From Buttiauxella sp049686335 (GTDB lineage: Bacteria; Pseudomonadota; Gammaproteobacteria; Enterobacterales; Enterobacteriaceae): 64,000 nucleotides of DNA. Position numbers and translations under genes: made by a program. Within the stretch, counting starts at the first letter, position 1. Each line of letters opens with the position of its first letter. The notes below the pieces were generated by a model. The model was not told the origin of the DNA. It saw nothing but the letters and a program-made list of their open reading frames with translations, and made no database searches. The DNA lies in contig NZ_JBAVHX010000010.1 of NCBI RefSeq assembly GCF_049686335.1, forward strand, positions 558,001 to 622,000, in the 5' to 3' direction. Below are positions 26,573 to 35,210 of the stretch, piece by piece.

Positions 26573-27087
26573 CAGTAGCCTCCTTGTGCGGCATGCCATT
26601 CGGCCAGCAACAGCTGGGCACCTTTCAGCGGTGCGTCTTCCGCCGCGATCCCGACGCTGAGCAGTTTGAGCGCACACAGGATCATCAGTCGGGACAAATG
26701 GGGTTCCGGGTACACTGCATCAAATTCAGCAGGCGTCATGCTGCCTTGCATCCAGAACAGCGCTAATCCGAGCGCGCCAACCGGCGTATCGAAACCGATT
26801 TGTTCCGCTTGCTGGAAAATACGAAAACGTTGGTCATCATCAGGCTTTGCCAGCCATTGCCGGATGTCGCTGGCACATTGCTGCACCGCCTGTTCTGGCG
26901 ATGCCATACGGCTCAGCGCCTGTTGCAGCGCCCAGGCCATCATTTTTTCCTGCGGACAATCTGCGACCAGACTGGCCAGCGCATCTTCCCATTGATCAGC
27001 GTTCATCATTTGCGATGCGTTTTCTGCGCCGTTTTGCAGTGGGTTATAAGCAGCAAGTGATTCTGGCGTGAGCAGTTTTTCTTTCAT
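26572..27087 (-). CDS. T6SS-linked DUF6931-like protein
   Basis: A helical protein of about 171 residues between vgrG and PAAR. I recall similar genes in this position as DUF6931, of unknown function; the match is by memory of layout and helical pattern (WALQQALSRMASPEQAV, LALFWMQGSMTP). The ATG at 27087 has AGGA about 10 nt upstream, whereas the longer frame would need a TTG inside vgrG. Position between spike genes suggests an adaptor or chaperone for PAAR or VgrG loading. Confidence 0.6.
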   Translation of the reverse strand: MKEKLLTPESLAAYNPLQNGAENASQMMNADQWEDALASLVADCPQEKMMAWALQQALSRMASPEQAVQQCASDIRQWLAKPDDDQRFRIFQQAEQIGFDTPVGALGLALFWMQGSMTPAEFDAVYPEPHLSRLMILCALKLLSVGIAAEDAPLKGAQLLLAEWHAAQGGY

Positions 27088-27100
27088 GTTATCTATTTCC

Positions 27101-29014
27101 TCAGCCAATCATCGTCACGCCGCCCTTGATCTGGGTCATACCACTACCCTGAACAGTGACCATTGCGCCTTTAAGTTCTGCAGTGCCTTTCCCTTCGATT
27201 TTGATCGTGGTGCCGCTCAGCGTAATGCCGGAAGGAGAAAGCGTAATTTTGCTGCTACCGACTTTTAATTCGATAGACTGGGTGGATTCAATGACGCAGG
27301 CTTTGTCCGCTTTGACCGTGCTGCCGCCACCGCTGATTTTTAGCTGATGATTGCCGCTGGTCAGGCTTTCCTGCAGGTTGCCTTTAATATCCAGGCTGTA
27401 ATCACCCTGTTTAAGCGTCAGACTGTCGTTGCCTTTGGTTAACTCGGTCGTGCGGTTCTCACCAATGGTTTCAGTGACGTTTTTGGCAATCGTGCTGGTG
27501 ACGTCGTTTTTCACCGTCAGCAGCAAATCCTTTTGCGAGGTGATGACCAGTCGCTCTTCACCTTTTTTGTCGTCGAAACGCAGCTCATGCCCTTCTTCGA
27601 TATTGCCGTTGAGTGAACTGCGCGACACAAATCCGGTGTGGTTTTTCTCTTCTGGCAAGTTCAGCGGCGGCTTGTTCTGCCCGTTAAAGACCGACCCCGT
27701 CACCAGCGGATAATCCGGGTTACCTTGTACAAAACTGACGGTAACCTCACTGTTGACGCGCGGCAGGAACATGGCACCAAAGCGACTCCCAGCCCACGGC
27801 TGCGAAACCCGTACCCAGCAGGAACTGCCATCGTCATGTTTGTTTTCGCTGTCCCACGGGAACTGAATTTTGATACGGCCATATTCGTCTGTATGGACTT
27901 CTTCCGAGCGGGGGCCGACGACAATGGCCGTCAGGATACCGGCAATTTCGGGTTGTTTTGTCAGGCAAGGCGGACGCCAGGACAGGCTGTCTTTCAGCAC
28001 GGTGAGCGCGTAGCTAAAATCAGGTTGCCCGTCATCAATGCTGCTCGATGCCTGCATATGCACCGACTTGATGCGGTAATTCCCCTGACAGGAAGGATGC
28101 CCGCTCAGCTGGAATTTATCGCCGCAACCCAGCCACCAGGCGCTGGCTTCGGCATAGAATTGCTGGTTGTCAGCCTCCAGCTGTTCCATTTTCAGCCGTG
28201 CGTCTGACTGCAACAGTTCACGTTTTTCATGGCCGTGCGTGTCAACATAACGGATGCCTGACACGGCGTTTTCCGCCATCAGGGCTTGCGACCCGCCATC
28301 GATACTGGCAGCCTGCACCATGTTAAAACCCTGCAACGTGACGGAAGATGCCGCCAGCGATGACATCGCGACCCAGTTCAGAATACCGACGCCATCGCCC
28401 CGCCCCTGCAATGGCATGAAGGGCAGCTCCGCGGTTGTGCCGGACTGATGGCTGGACGGATGATCGGCCAGCACCAGCGTGTGTTGCCCTGCCTCATGCC
28501 GGAAGAAGTAATAGATCCCTTCCTGTTCGAGCAAGCGGCTAATAAAGTCAAAATCGGATTCGCGATACTGGATGCAGTATTCACGCGGCTGATAAGTCGC
28601 GCGCAGACGCAAATCAATATGGCTGATATTCTGCTGGCGCAGCAGTTTGCAGACTAAATCAGGTACGGTAATGTTCTGGAAAACCGCCAGATTCCGCCCC
28701 AGACGCAGCAGCGCCATTCGCGGTTCGAGCGTACCGGTGAAGGTGCTGATACCATCGACATTGTTGTCTTCCTTGAGCTGTGTCAGCACGCCATGGACGT
28801 AACGTTTCTGGTTGCCACGGCCAATTTCGCAGGCCATTTCATGCCCCAGAAAGCGCCCCATCTGCGCCGTCACTAGCGACGTGCGAAACTGGATCTGATA
28901 GCGGAAAGTGTCAGAAAAGTGTTCCTCTCCTTCGATATGCATCAGCGTCAGCGAATCAGCGGCATCGCCGGCAAATCGGATAAAGCGGTTGTCCTGCCCG
29001 AGTGTTTTCGACAT
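27101..29014 (-). CDS. vgrG: T6SS spike protein VgrG (TssI)
   Basis: A 637-residue VgrG. The gp27-like part contains YCIQYRESDFDFISRLLEQEGIYYFF, then an OB-fold with ..VHTDEYGRIKIQFPWD and CWVRVSQPWAG, followed by a gp5-like beta-helix needle with many xTIxxNxTExI-type strands. It ends in short GTAELKGAMVTVQG repeats without an effector domain, so it is a structural spike. Confidence 0.95.
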   Translation of the reverse strand: MSKTLGQDNRFIRFAGDAADSLTLMHIEGEEHFSDTFRYQIQFRTSLVTAQMGRFLGHEMACEIGRGNQKRYVHGVLTQLKEDNNVDGISTFTGTLEPRMALLRLGRNLAVFQNITVPDLVCKLLRQQNISHIDLRLRATYQPREYCIQYRESDFDFISRLLEQEGIYYFFRHEAGQHTLVLADHPSSHQSGTTAELPFMPLQGRGDGVGILNWVAMSSLAASSVTLQGFNMVQAASIDGGSQALMAENAVSGIRYVDTHGHEKRELLQSDARLKMEQLEADNQQFYAEASAWWLGCGDKFQLSGHPSCQGNYRIKSVHMQASSSIDDGQPDFSYALTVLKDSLSWRPPCLTKQPEIAGILTAIVVGPRSEEVHTDEYGRIKIQFPWDSENKHDDGSSCWVRVSQPWAGSRFGAMFLPRVNSEVTVSFVQGNPDYPLVTGSVFNGQNKPPLNLPEEKNHTGFVSRSSLNGNIEEGHELRFDDKKGEERLVITSQKDLLLTVKNDVTSTIAKNVTETIGENRTTELTKGNDSLTLKQGDYSLDIKGNLQESLTSGNHQLKISGGGSTVKADKACVIESTQSIELKVGSSKITLSPSGITLSGTTIKIEGKGTAELKGAMVTVQGSGMTQIKGGVTMIG

Positions 29015-29017
29015 CTT

Positions 29018-29965
29018 TTATTTTCCTTCCCGCCAGACGGGTAAACGAATTTTATGCAGGTCTGCACCCGCTGAAGGTCCGAGGCAAATATCCAGCCCGA
29101 GTTGCCCTACACCCAACGGTGTCATGACGTTTGAGGTATTTTCGATCAGCAGATCAATATCAAAATCCAGTCCCAGACCGACGTATTCACGGATATGCGA
29201 CCACAGGTTTTGGTAGTGTTTTCCTTTCGGCAAAAACTGCCCCGCGTTTTTCATCGGCACCGGCCCCAGCGTCACCGTAAAATGTGACTGCCGGTCCCAG
29301 TAAACACTGCCCAGCATCGGGGCCGCTGCCAGCGTCTGGGCGGGTTCTCCCAGACGGCAACACAGTGCCGGTTCCATCACCTGCCATCCACCGGTGAAAG
29401 GGGTAACTTTCGCTGCCACGGCAAACCGGTGCTTTAGCCAGGTTTCAACGTTGAGCATCGAGCGAACGGAATGCGCGAACACATCAGCAAACCGTTCCTG
29501 TTGCAGGGACGGTGTACTGTGCGCCACACCAGACAGTGAGCGTATTGCCTGACTCAGCGGACGCGATGCACTGAATTCGGCCATGGCGTAATAGTGATAT
29601 TTCTGCCAGGCGAGATAACGCAGGCTGTGCAGACGATGATTAAAGATATCGAGGAATGCCTTGGCCGTTTTATCACCGTGACGGTAATAACGGTCGATCA
29701 TCCATTCGGTATACACCGTCGGTAATGCGCCCAGCGCCCCCGTCAGCCCGTGGGCCGCCACTTCAACTTGCCAGCGCTGTTTTTCCAGCGATGTCACCGA
29801 CGAGATATCCCCTTTCGGCGCATCCAGTGAGAGTGGCGAAACGAAATAAAGCTGTTCTTCAAGTGCCTGCCTGCTGTCTTTACCCTGCTCTCTGGTCAGA
29901 CTGCGCAACATCAGGCGCACCTGCTGGAAGAAATTATGCGGGCTGAGGATTTTGCTCAGATCCAT
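29018..29965 (-). CDS. tssG: T6SS baseplate protein TssG
   Basis: A 315-residue TssG (ImpH/VasB). GLTGALGALPTVYTEWMI and FLDIFNHRLHSLRYLAW are conserved family stretches. It overlaps tssF by 10 nt and forms the TssF2G baseplate heterotrimer with it. Confidence 0.93.
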   Translation of the reverse strand: MDLSKILSPHNFFQQVRLMLRSLTREQGKDSRQALEEQLYFVSPLSLDAPKGDISSVTSLEKQRWQVEVAAHGLTGALGALPTVYTEWMIDRYYRHGDKTAKAFLDIFNHRLHSLRYLAWQKYHYYAMAEFSASRPLSQAIRSLSGVAHSTPSLQQERFADVFAHSVRSMLNVETWLKHRFAVAAKVTPFTGGWQVMEPALCCRLGEPAQTLAAAPMLGSVYWDRQSHFTVTLGPVPMKNAGQFLPKGKHYQNLWSHIREYVGLGLDFDIDLLIENTSNVMTPLGVGQLGLDICLGPSAGADLHKIRLPVWREGK

Positions 29966-31758
29966 GACAACCTTCCCGCCCGCACCGGCCAGATACGTGC
30001 AGTTTCGCCCGGCGCATCAATACAGGTGATCACCCGGGTGAAACTGTTGACCGGCGCATACAGCGCCAGAAAACAATCGATAAAACGGCACAACAGGAAA
30101 TATTCAACCTCTTCAGCTGCCTCGCTGGCGAAGGTCACACGAATTTCTATCCCGCGCGCCATTGAACGCGGATCGAGAGGTGCCAGCCGGGTGACAACAG
30201 GACTGGATTCGACGCCCAGGATCAGGTTGATTAAACGAGTAATGCCCGGATTATCGATAAAGTTATACAGCGCCAGTGATTCCTTCAGCACCCGGGCACC
30301 CTCCGGCCCGCTGATCAACATATGATTGAGCGAAAGCTGAGAAATTAGGCGCCAGCGTGTGGCCTGTTTTAGCGGCGGCCTGACTGGCATCGTTGGACGT
30401 GTCAGCGCAATAATTTTCATACCCGCGATCGGCAATTCCGATTCGAAATCACCATCAGGGTCGCCATTTCGCATAGCGCCAGGTATATCGCGGTTGGTGC
30501 AGGTCAGGTTCAGACTGACAATGTCGCAGCCCGGCGTTAACGGGCTTTCAGCACGGTCAGAAAAGGCAATAAATAACGTAGAGGCAACCCCTTCATTTTG
30601 CGGGGTTTCGCGACGCATGCATTGCCAGAACAAGCCACTTTCCCCGTCGCTCGCTGAATGATCTAAACCGAATAACGGATAAATTGGCCGCGACTGCGTT
30701 TCATTGCCCTGCTTACGCATTGCCGAAACACTGTCAACCGACCAGACCTCCATCGCATCCTGATGGCGGATATCGGGAATAACCGGGTATTCTGCGGTGC
30801 CATGATCGGGCGAAATCGGTTCAGCGCGATGGGAAAATAAGTTCACGGCAGGTGTACAGTTGAGCAGAAACAAGTTCTCGTTCACCGCACCGGCTATTTT
30901 CTCCAGCTGACGCGTCATCGCACACCGGTTGAATTTTACGATCATTGAGAGTTCGCACTGACTGCCCGCGCTTAACCCTTCAGGCAGCGGCATATCGATA
31001 AAATGAAACTTTTGCGGAAAGAAAAAATAATCCTGCAACAGGCTGTGAGTGGGCGAAACCCGCGAGTCCCCCGCCAGTAAGCCTTCATTTTCTCCGAACC
31101 CAACGGCGCAGATAGCTTGCGGTGAGAGCGCGTAATGTTGTCCTTGAAGGAAAACTGAAAGCGACTCAACTTCACTGCACAACAACGTATAAAGAATGTT
31201 CACGATGCGGCTGCTTCCGCTGAGGTGCAGCCTCAGGGAATCCGCCGCCAGCGTAGCGCCCGGCCAGACCGATAACTGTATTTTCAGGCTCCAGCTCATG
31301 TCATCCGTATCCAGATGCAGGCTGGCTTTATGCAGGCTGACAGGCTGGAGTGTCACCGGATAAGTGGTGCGGAAATGACACATCTGTCCGTTCACCGGCC
31401 TGGAAAACAATGCCGTACCGGCTTCAATACGGTTACTGGCCGTCAGTGCGCTGACTTTGATATCGGGCAGCATTTGCACGACACAAACGGACGGGAAAGG
31501 ACGTAAAAATTGCGGGGCCAGTACCGTCAGTAAAGCATCTGTCACTTCCGGCATATCTTCATCAAGTCGTTGCTGGATTTGTGCCGTGACTAGCGCGAAA
31601 GACTCAATAATCCGCTCAATATGCGGATCTTCTGACGAACCTTCTGACATTCCTAATCGTCTGGCGACTTTTGGAAAATGACGTGCGAACGCCTTTCCCT
31701 GCGTTTTGAGGTAAGCGAGTTCATTCTGATAATAAGAAATTAATCTTTTCGCCAACAT
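29956..31758 (-). CDS. tssF: T6SS baseplate protein TssF
   Basis: A 600-residue TssF (ImpG/VasA), recognised by the N-terminus YYQNELAYLK..GKAFA..FPKVA.RL and DPHIERIIESFALVTAQI. It is a baseplate wedge component together with TssG, TssE and TssK. Confidence 0.95.
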   Translation of the reverse strand: MLAKRLISYYQNELAYLKTQGKAFARHFPKVARRLGMSEGSSEDPHIERIIESFALVTAQIQQRLDEDMPEVTDALLTVLAPQFLRPFPSVCVVQMLPDIKVSALTASNRIEAGTALFSRPVNGQMCHFRTTYPVTLQPVSLHKASLHLDTDDMSWSLKIQLSVWPGATLAADSLRLHLSGSSRIVNILYTLLCSEVESLSVFLQGQHYALSPQAICAVGFGENEGLLAGDSRVSPTHSLLQDYFFFPQKFHFIDMPLPEGLSAGSQCELSMIVKFNRCAMTRQLEKIAGAVNENLFLLNCTPAVNLFSHRAEPISPDHGTAEYPVIPDIRHQDAMEVWSVDSVSAMRKQGNETQSRPIYPLFGLDHSASDGESGLFWQCMRRETPQNEGVASTLFIAFSDRAESPLTPGCDIVSLNLTCTNRDIPGAMRNGDPDGDFESELPIAGMKIIALTRPTMPVRPPLKQATRWRLISQLSLNHMLISGPEGARVLKESLALYNFIDNPGITRLINLILGVESSPVVTRLAPLDPRSMARGIEIRVTFASEAAEEVEYFLLCRFIDCFLALYAPVNSFTRVITCIDAPGETARIWPVRAGRLSWI

Positions 31759-31770
31759 TAGTAATACTCG

Positions 31771-32187
31771 TTAGTCACGCAGAGAAAATTGACTGATGAC
31801 ATCGTCCCACATCAGACGGTAACGCACGCCGCCAGTGGATGTTTCGGCGTCAATAATAAATGAACAAAGACTTCCTAATTCCTCACCGGGTGTCACACAG
31901 ATATTTTTTAGTCTCGGTTCAAATCGTTGTAATGCTATTTCAATACGAGACTGCATAATGCCATTCCGCTCAAGGCGAGGCGTATCACTGGCAAAAACAT
32001 CACTGACGCCGTAATTAAGAATTGATCCATTAATTAACGGAATATCGTCAATGCGGTAACTTCGGGGGCGTGAAGACAAAAGCAGCAAAATTTCATCAAT
32101 TAACGTGCTGCTTTTGTATTCTGCCTCAGAAATATCATTCTGATCTTTTGGATTATCATCAGACAACTGCTGTAATAAACTTTTCAT
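31771..32187 (-). CDS. tssE: T6SS baseplate gp25-like protein TssE
   Basis: A 138-residue gp25-like protein that nucleates the sheath. It shows SILNYGVSDVF, IEIALQRFEPRLKNI and a late beta-region. It is separated from hcp by a strong hairpin, which may set its level below Hcp. Confidence 0.9.
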   Translation of the reverse strand: MKSLLQQLSDDNPKDQNDISEAEYKSSTLIDEILLLLSSRPRSYRIDDIPLINGSILNYGVSDVFASDTPRLERNGIMQSRIEIALQRFEPRLKNICVTPGEELGSLCSFIIDAETSTGGVRYRLMWDDVISQFSLRD

Positions 32188-32200
32188 AACTAAACCTAAT

Positions 32201-32227
32201 ACAGTGCACGCTTTAGGCGTGCACTGT
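32201..32227. promoter_or_regulatory. Strong intercistronic hairpin between hcp and tssE
   Basis: ACAGTGCACGC and GCGTGCACTGT form a perfect 11-bp stem with a 5-nt loop, 14 nt after the hcp stop in the direction of transcription and just before the tssE ribosome-binding region. No U-run follows on the minus strand, so it looks like an mRNA-stabilising or partial attenuation element rather than a full terminator. Confidence 0.65.
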
Positions 32228-32241
32228 TGATTTTAAAAAAA

Positions 32242-32733
32242 TTACAGCTTGGTATTCTCGACCAGGTTCCAGCCCACTGGGCCTTGCTTGCTGGTTTTGC
32301 CATCTGGCTCAACCATGTTGGTTTCGAATGTCATCTGACCAAAGACAAAGCTCAGACCTTCACTCGGCACATCGCCTGCAGAGTGAGCAGCAAAGTTGTA
32401 GCTGGTCAGCACGCAATTTTTGTAGTTCAGCTTCAATGCCTGAACCATTTTATCACCCTGGAACAATGCCTTAACTATGGTGATTTGTTTAAGATTGCTG
32501 CCCTGAGCAACCATGTTCGCCAGTTGCGTTGAAGTCGTGTCCATTAATTTTGAGAATGAAATCGCATCAAAATTTACGCCATCGCTATTGACCTGACCGC
32601 TGGCATTATCGATTTTAGCCGAGCAATAAACACCGAAGTTAATATTATCGACAGAAATCCAACCCTCAAAACCTTTATTGCTTACTGTGCCTTTAACGCC
32701 TTCAATTTGCATAAATAGAGATTCAGTAGACAT
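32242..32733 (-). CDS. hcp: T6SS tube protein Hcp (TssD)
   Basis: A 163-residue Hcp-family protein (MSTESLFMQIEGVKG, then VKALFQGDKMVQALKLNY) that forms the inner tube. AAGGAAAG sits upstream of the ATG. It lies third in the operon behind the sheath genes and has the hairpin at its 3' end. Confidence 0.93.
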   Translation of the reverse strand: MSTESLFMQIEGVKGTVSNKGFEGWISVDNINFGVYCSAKIDNASGQVNSDGVNFDAISFSKLMDTTSTQLANMVAQGSNLKQITIVKALFQGDKMVQALKLNYKNCVLTSYNFAAHSAGDVPSEGLSFVFGQMTFETNMVEPDGKTSKQGPVGWNLVENTKL

Positions 32734-32762
32734 ATACTTTCCTTGATGTGTTAATTAACTGT

Positions 32763-34244
32763 TTATGCACCGGTTGATGCAGGGAGTTCCGCTACCAGAC
32801 GCAGCGACATGCTGAGACCTTCAAGCTGGAAATGCGGTTTTAAATACGCAACGGCGCGATAACTGCCTGGAGAACCCGGTACATCAACAACTTCAACTAC
32901 AGCCTCTCGTAAAGGATGGCTTGCTTTAATCGTTGGTCCTACATTATCCGAACCAACCACATATTGGTTGATCCAGTTTTGCAGGAAATTCTGGCATTCC
33001 GATTTGGACATGAAACTGCCCACTTTATCGCGCACGATGGATTTCAAATAGTGAGCGAAGCGCGATGTCGTCATAATATATTGCAGCTGACTGGACAATT
33101 TAGCGTTCGCATTTGCCAGTTCAGAATCATATTTACGCGGTTTATTAGCTGATTGCACAGCGAAGAACGCCGCATAATCTGTGCCTTTGCAATAAATAAG
33201 TGGAATAAAGCCAAGCTCTGCCAATTCCTTTTCACGACGATCTGAGATGGCGACTTCTGTCGGACATTGCATGACCTTTTCACCGGTCTGCGAAATGTAG
33301 TTGTAGGTCGGCAGAGATTTCACCAGACCGCCGCCTTCCACTCCACGAATTGCCGCACACCAGCCGTGCTCTTCAAAGGCATCAACCATGCGTCCGGCTA
33401 AATCGTAAGCGGCATTCACCCACAGATAGCTGGCGCCATCGTTGTTTTCGTCAATTTTCTCTTCGAAATTGAACGCATCGACAGACACGGTTTTCGCACC
33501 GTAAGGCAGACGACCAATCACGCGTGGCAGCGTCAAACCGACGTAACGTGAGTCATCGCTCTGGCGGAAAGATTTCCAGCGGGCATAGTCGGAGGTTTCA
33601 AACAGTTTGCCCAGATCGCGTGGACGCGGCATTTCGGAAAACGAGCCCATGGCAAACATGCCAGGATTCGCCGCACTCAGGAATGGCGCGTGCGCTGCGG
33701 CAGCAACATGAGAAATCTGCTCGAGCAACTGAACATCTTCCGGCATACAATCGAATTCAAAATCGCCGATGAAAGCCGAATAAGGGTCACCACCAAAGGT
33801 GCCGTATTCACTCTCATAAATGCTTTTGAATAATGAAGACTGATCAAAGTCCGAGGCTGATTTAAAGTCACGCATCAGCTCTTTCTTGGTGCAGTTAAAC
33901 ACGCGAACTTTGGTGTTCTCGGTAACACTGCTTTGCACCAGTTTGTGCAAACCGCGCCAGGAAGATTCCATGCGCTGAAATTGCGGAGCCTGAATAATTT
34001 TGCTGACCTGTGAGGAAAGTAGTTCATCAATCGCCGCAATGCGGGCTTCAATACTGCCCACCAAATCATTGGAAACAATGACCGCGCCGGAGGCAACTTC
34101 CGACAGGAAGTTATCCAGCTGACTTTTCACTTTAGTACGATCGGATTCCCGGCGAATGGCCTGGGTATTATCGATAATCTGATCAAGATAATCGCTGGAT
34201 TGCTCAGCCTGCGCGGAGGCATTCATGACCTGGATATCGCTCAT
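32763..34244 (-). CDS. tssC: T6SS sheath large subunit TssC (VipB)
   Basis: A 493-residue TssC. SQVSKIIQAPQFQRMESSWRGLHKLV and EYGTFGGDPYSAFIGDFEF are highly conserved in the family. It forms the contractile sheath with TssB; its ATG overlaps the tssB stop. Confidence 0.97.
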   Translation of the reverse strand: MSDIQVMNASAQAEQSSDYLDQIIDNTQAIRRESDRTKVKSQLDNFLSEVASGAVIVSNDLVGSIEARIAAIDELLSSQVSKIIQAPQFQRMESSWRGLHKLVQSSVTENTKVRVFNCTKKELMRDFKSASDFDQSSLFKSIYESEYGTFGGDPYSAFIGDFEFDCMPEDVQLLEQISHVAAAAHAPFLSAANPGMFAMGSFSEMPRPRDLGKLFETSDYARWKSFRQSDDSRYVGLTLPRVIGRLPYGAKTVSVDAFNFEEKIDENNDGASYLWVNAAYDLAGRMVDAFEEHGWCAAIRGVEGGGLVKSLPTYNYISQTGEKVMQCPTEVAISDRREKELAELGFIPLIYCKGTDYAAFFAVQSANKPRKYDSELANANAKLSSQLQYIMTTSRFAHYLKSIVRDKVGSFMSKSECQNFLQNWINQYVVGSDNVGPTIKASHPLREAVVEVVDVPGSPGSYRAVAYLKPHFQLEGLSMSLRLVAELPASTGA

Positions 34245-34720
34245 TCGGCATCTCCCGTGGCAGGGTTTGTGTCTTTCGCACGCCCCTCAAGCAACATAAC
34301 CAGTTGTTCTTTCAGGCGGTCATTACTCGCGGTCCGGTTGCGTAAATCACTCAGTTGCTCGCGCAGTTCCAGCAGCTTGCGTAAAGGTTCGACCTGCATC
34401 GCGACATTCTCAGGCGAGAAATCATCAATTGAGTTGAATTCCAGTGAGATTGCCATCTGGCCTTCTTTTTCCGGTAAGGTACTTTCAACCAGCATTTCTA
34501 CTGATGGTTTCATCCCTTCCATCACATTATTAAAATTATCTTTATCGATGTGCGTGAAACGACGGTCGCGCAAAGGCATATCATCTTTGGCAAAATCCCC
34601 GATAACGCCCATGACTAAAGGTAATTCTTTCTTGGATTCAGCACCGCCCACTTCAACGTCGTATGTTATTTGAACACGGGGCGTTCGTGTTTTGCTCAGC
34701 TTATGTTGTGTATTACTCAT
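34241..34720 (-). CDS. tssB: T6SS sheath small subunit TssB (VipA)
   Basis: A 159-residue TssB from the ATG at 34720 (MSNTQHKLS). TRTPRVQITYDVEVGGA..KKELPLVMGVIGDF and DFSPENVA are family motifs. The longer frame to 34780 starts inside the leader region and lacks similarity. It is the first gene of the T6SS operon. Confidence 0.95.
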   Translation of the reverse strand: MSNTQHKLSKTRTPRVQITYDVEVGGAESKKELPLVMGVIGDFAKDDMPLRDRRFTHIDKDNFNNVMEGMKPSVEMLVESTLPEKEGQMAISLEFNSIDDFSPENVAMQVEPLRKLLELREQLSDLRNRTASNDRLKEQLVMLLEGRAKDTNPATGDAE

Positions 34721-35210
34721 GAATAAATCGCCATAGAAGATTAGGAAGTAATTAAATATGGCGTGTAAATTAGCAGGCAATTATTAATATTTAAATACCG
34801 CTTTGCTTAATAATATATTAAGCTTATTCTTGTGATTGTTTACACAGGTAATTATATGAAATAAAATAAAATAATTCTTTCATTCAAAATGCATCTACGG
34901 TAACAGGAGAAATCTTATAGATTAACCCCCCCCTGCCGCCCCGACAGTGCATTTGTAAAAAATTAACCGTTAATGTTAAAATTATTATTGGCCGACATTT
35001 CATAATAGAGCCTGGTAACAATTTGGATAGCGGTGAGATAAAAGCATGTTCGCATTATGTCATCTCACCACTAAGCTATGGCAATTTGCGGATAATTAAA
35101 TAACATTCTATTTTTATAGAGATTTTCAGGGTAAATATATTGATGTCTGGCATTACCCGGACGATCGCAAGGAAATCAAACCTGCTTGAGTCTCACTTCC
35201 CTGGACCACC
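34721..35210. promoter_or_regulatory. T6SS operon leader and promoter region
   Basis: A 490-bp AT-rich region upstream of tssB. It contains a perfect palindrome GCTTAATA-ATA-TATTAAGC (34805-34823), a run of eight C residues beginning at 34926, and an inverted repeat GGTGAGAT/ATCTCACC (35032-35039 and 35062-35069). The last could serve as terminator or operator between the mscS-like gene and the T6SS. I could not pick a confident -35/-10 or sigma-54 element. No gene is visible. Confidence 0.5.

Noticed and set aside
26573..26677. N-terminal extension of the PAAR protein
   Set aside because: Arg-rich and unlike PAAR proteins; the ATG at 26572 overlaps the upstream stop as is usual in this operon.
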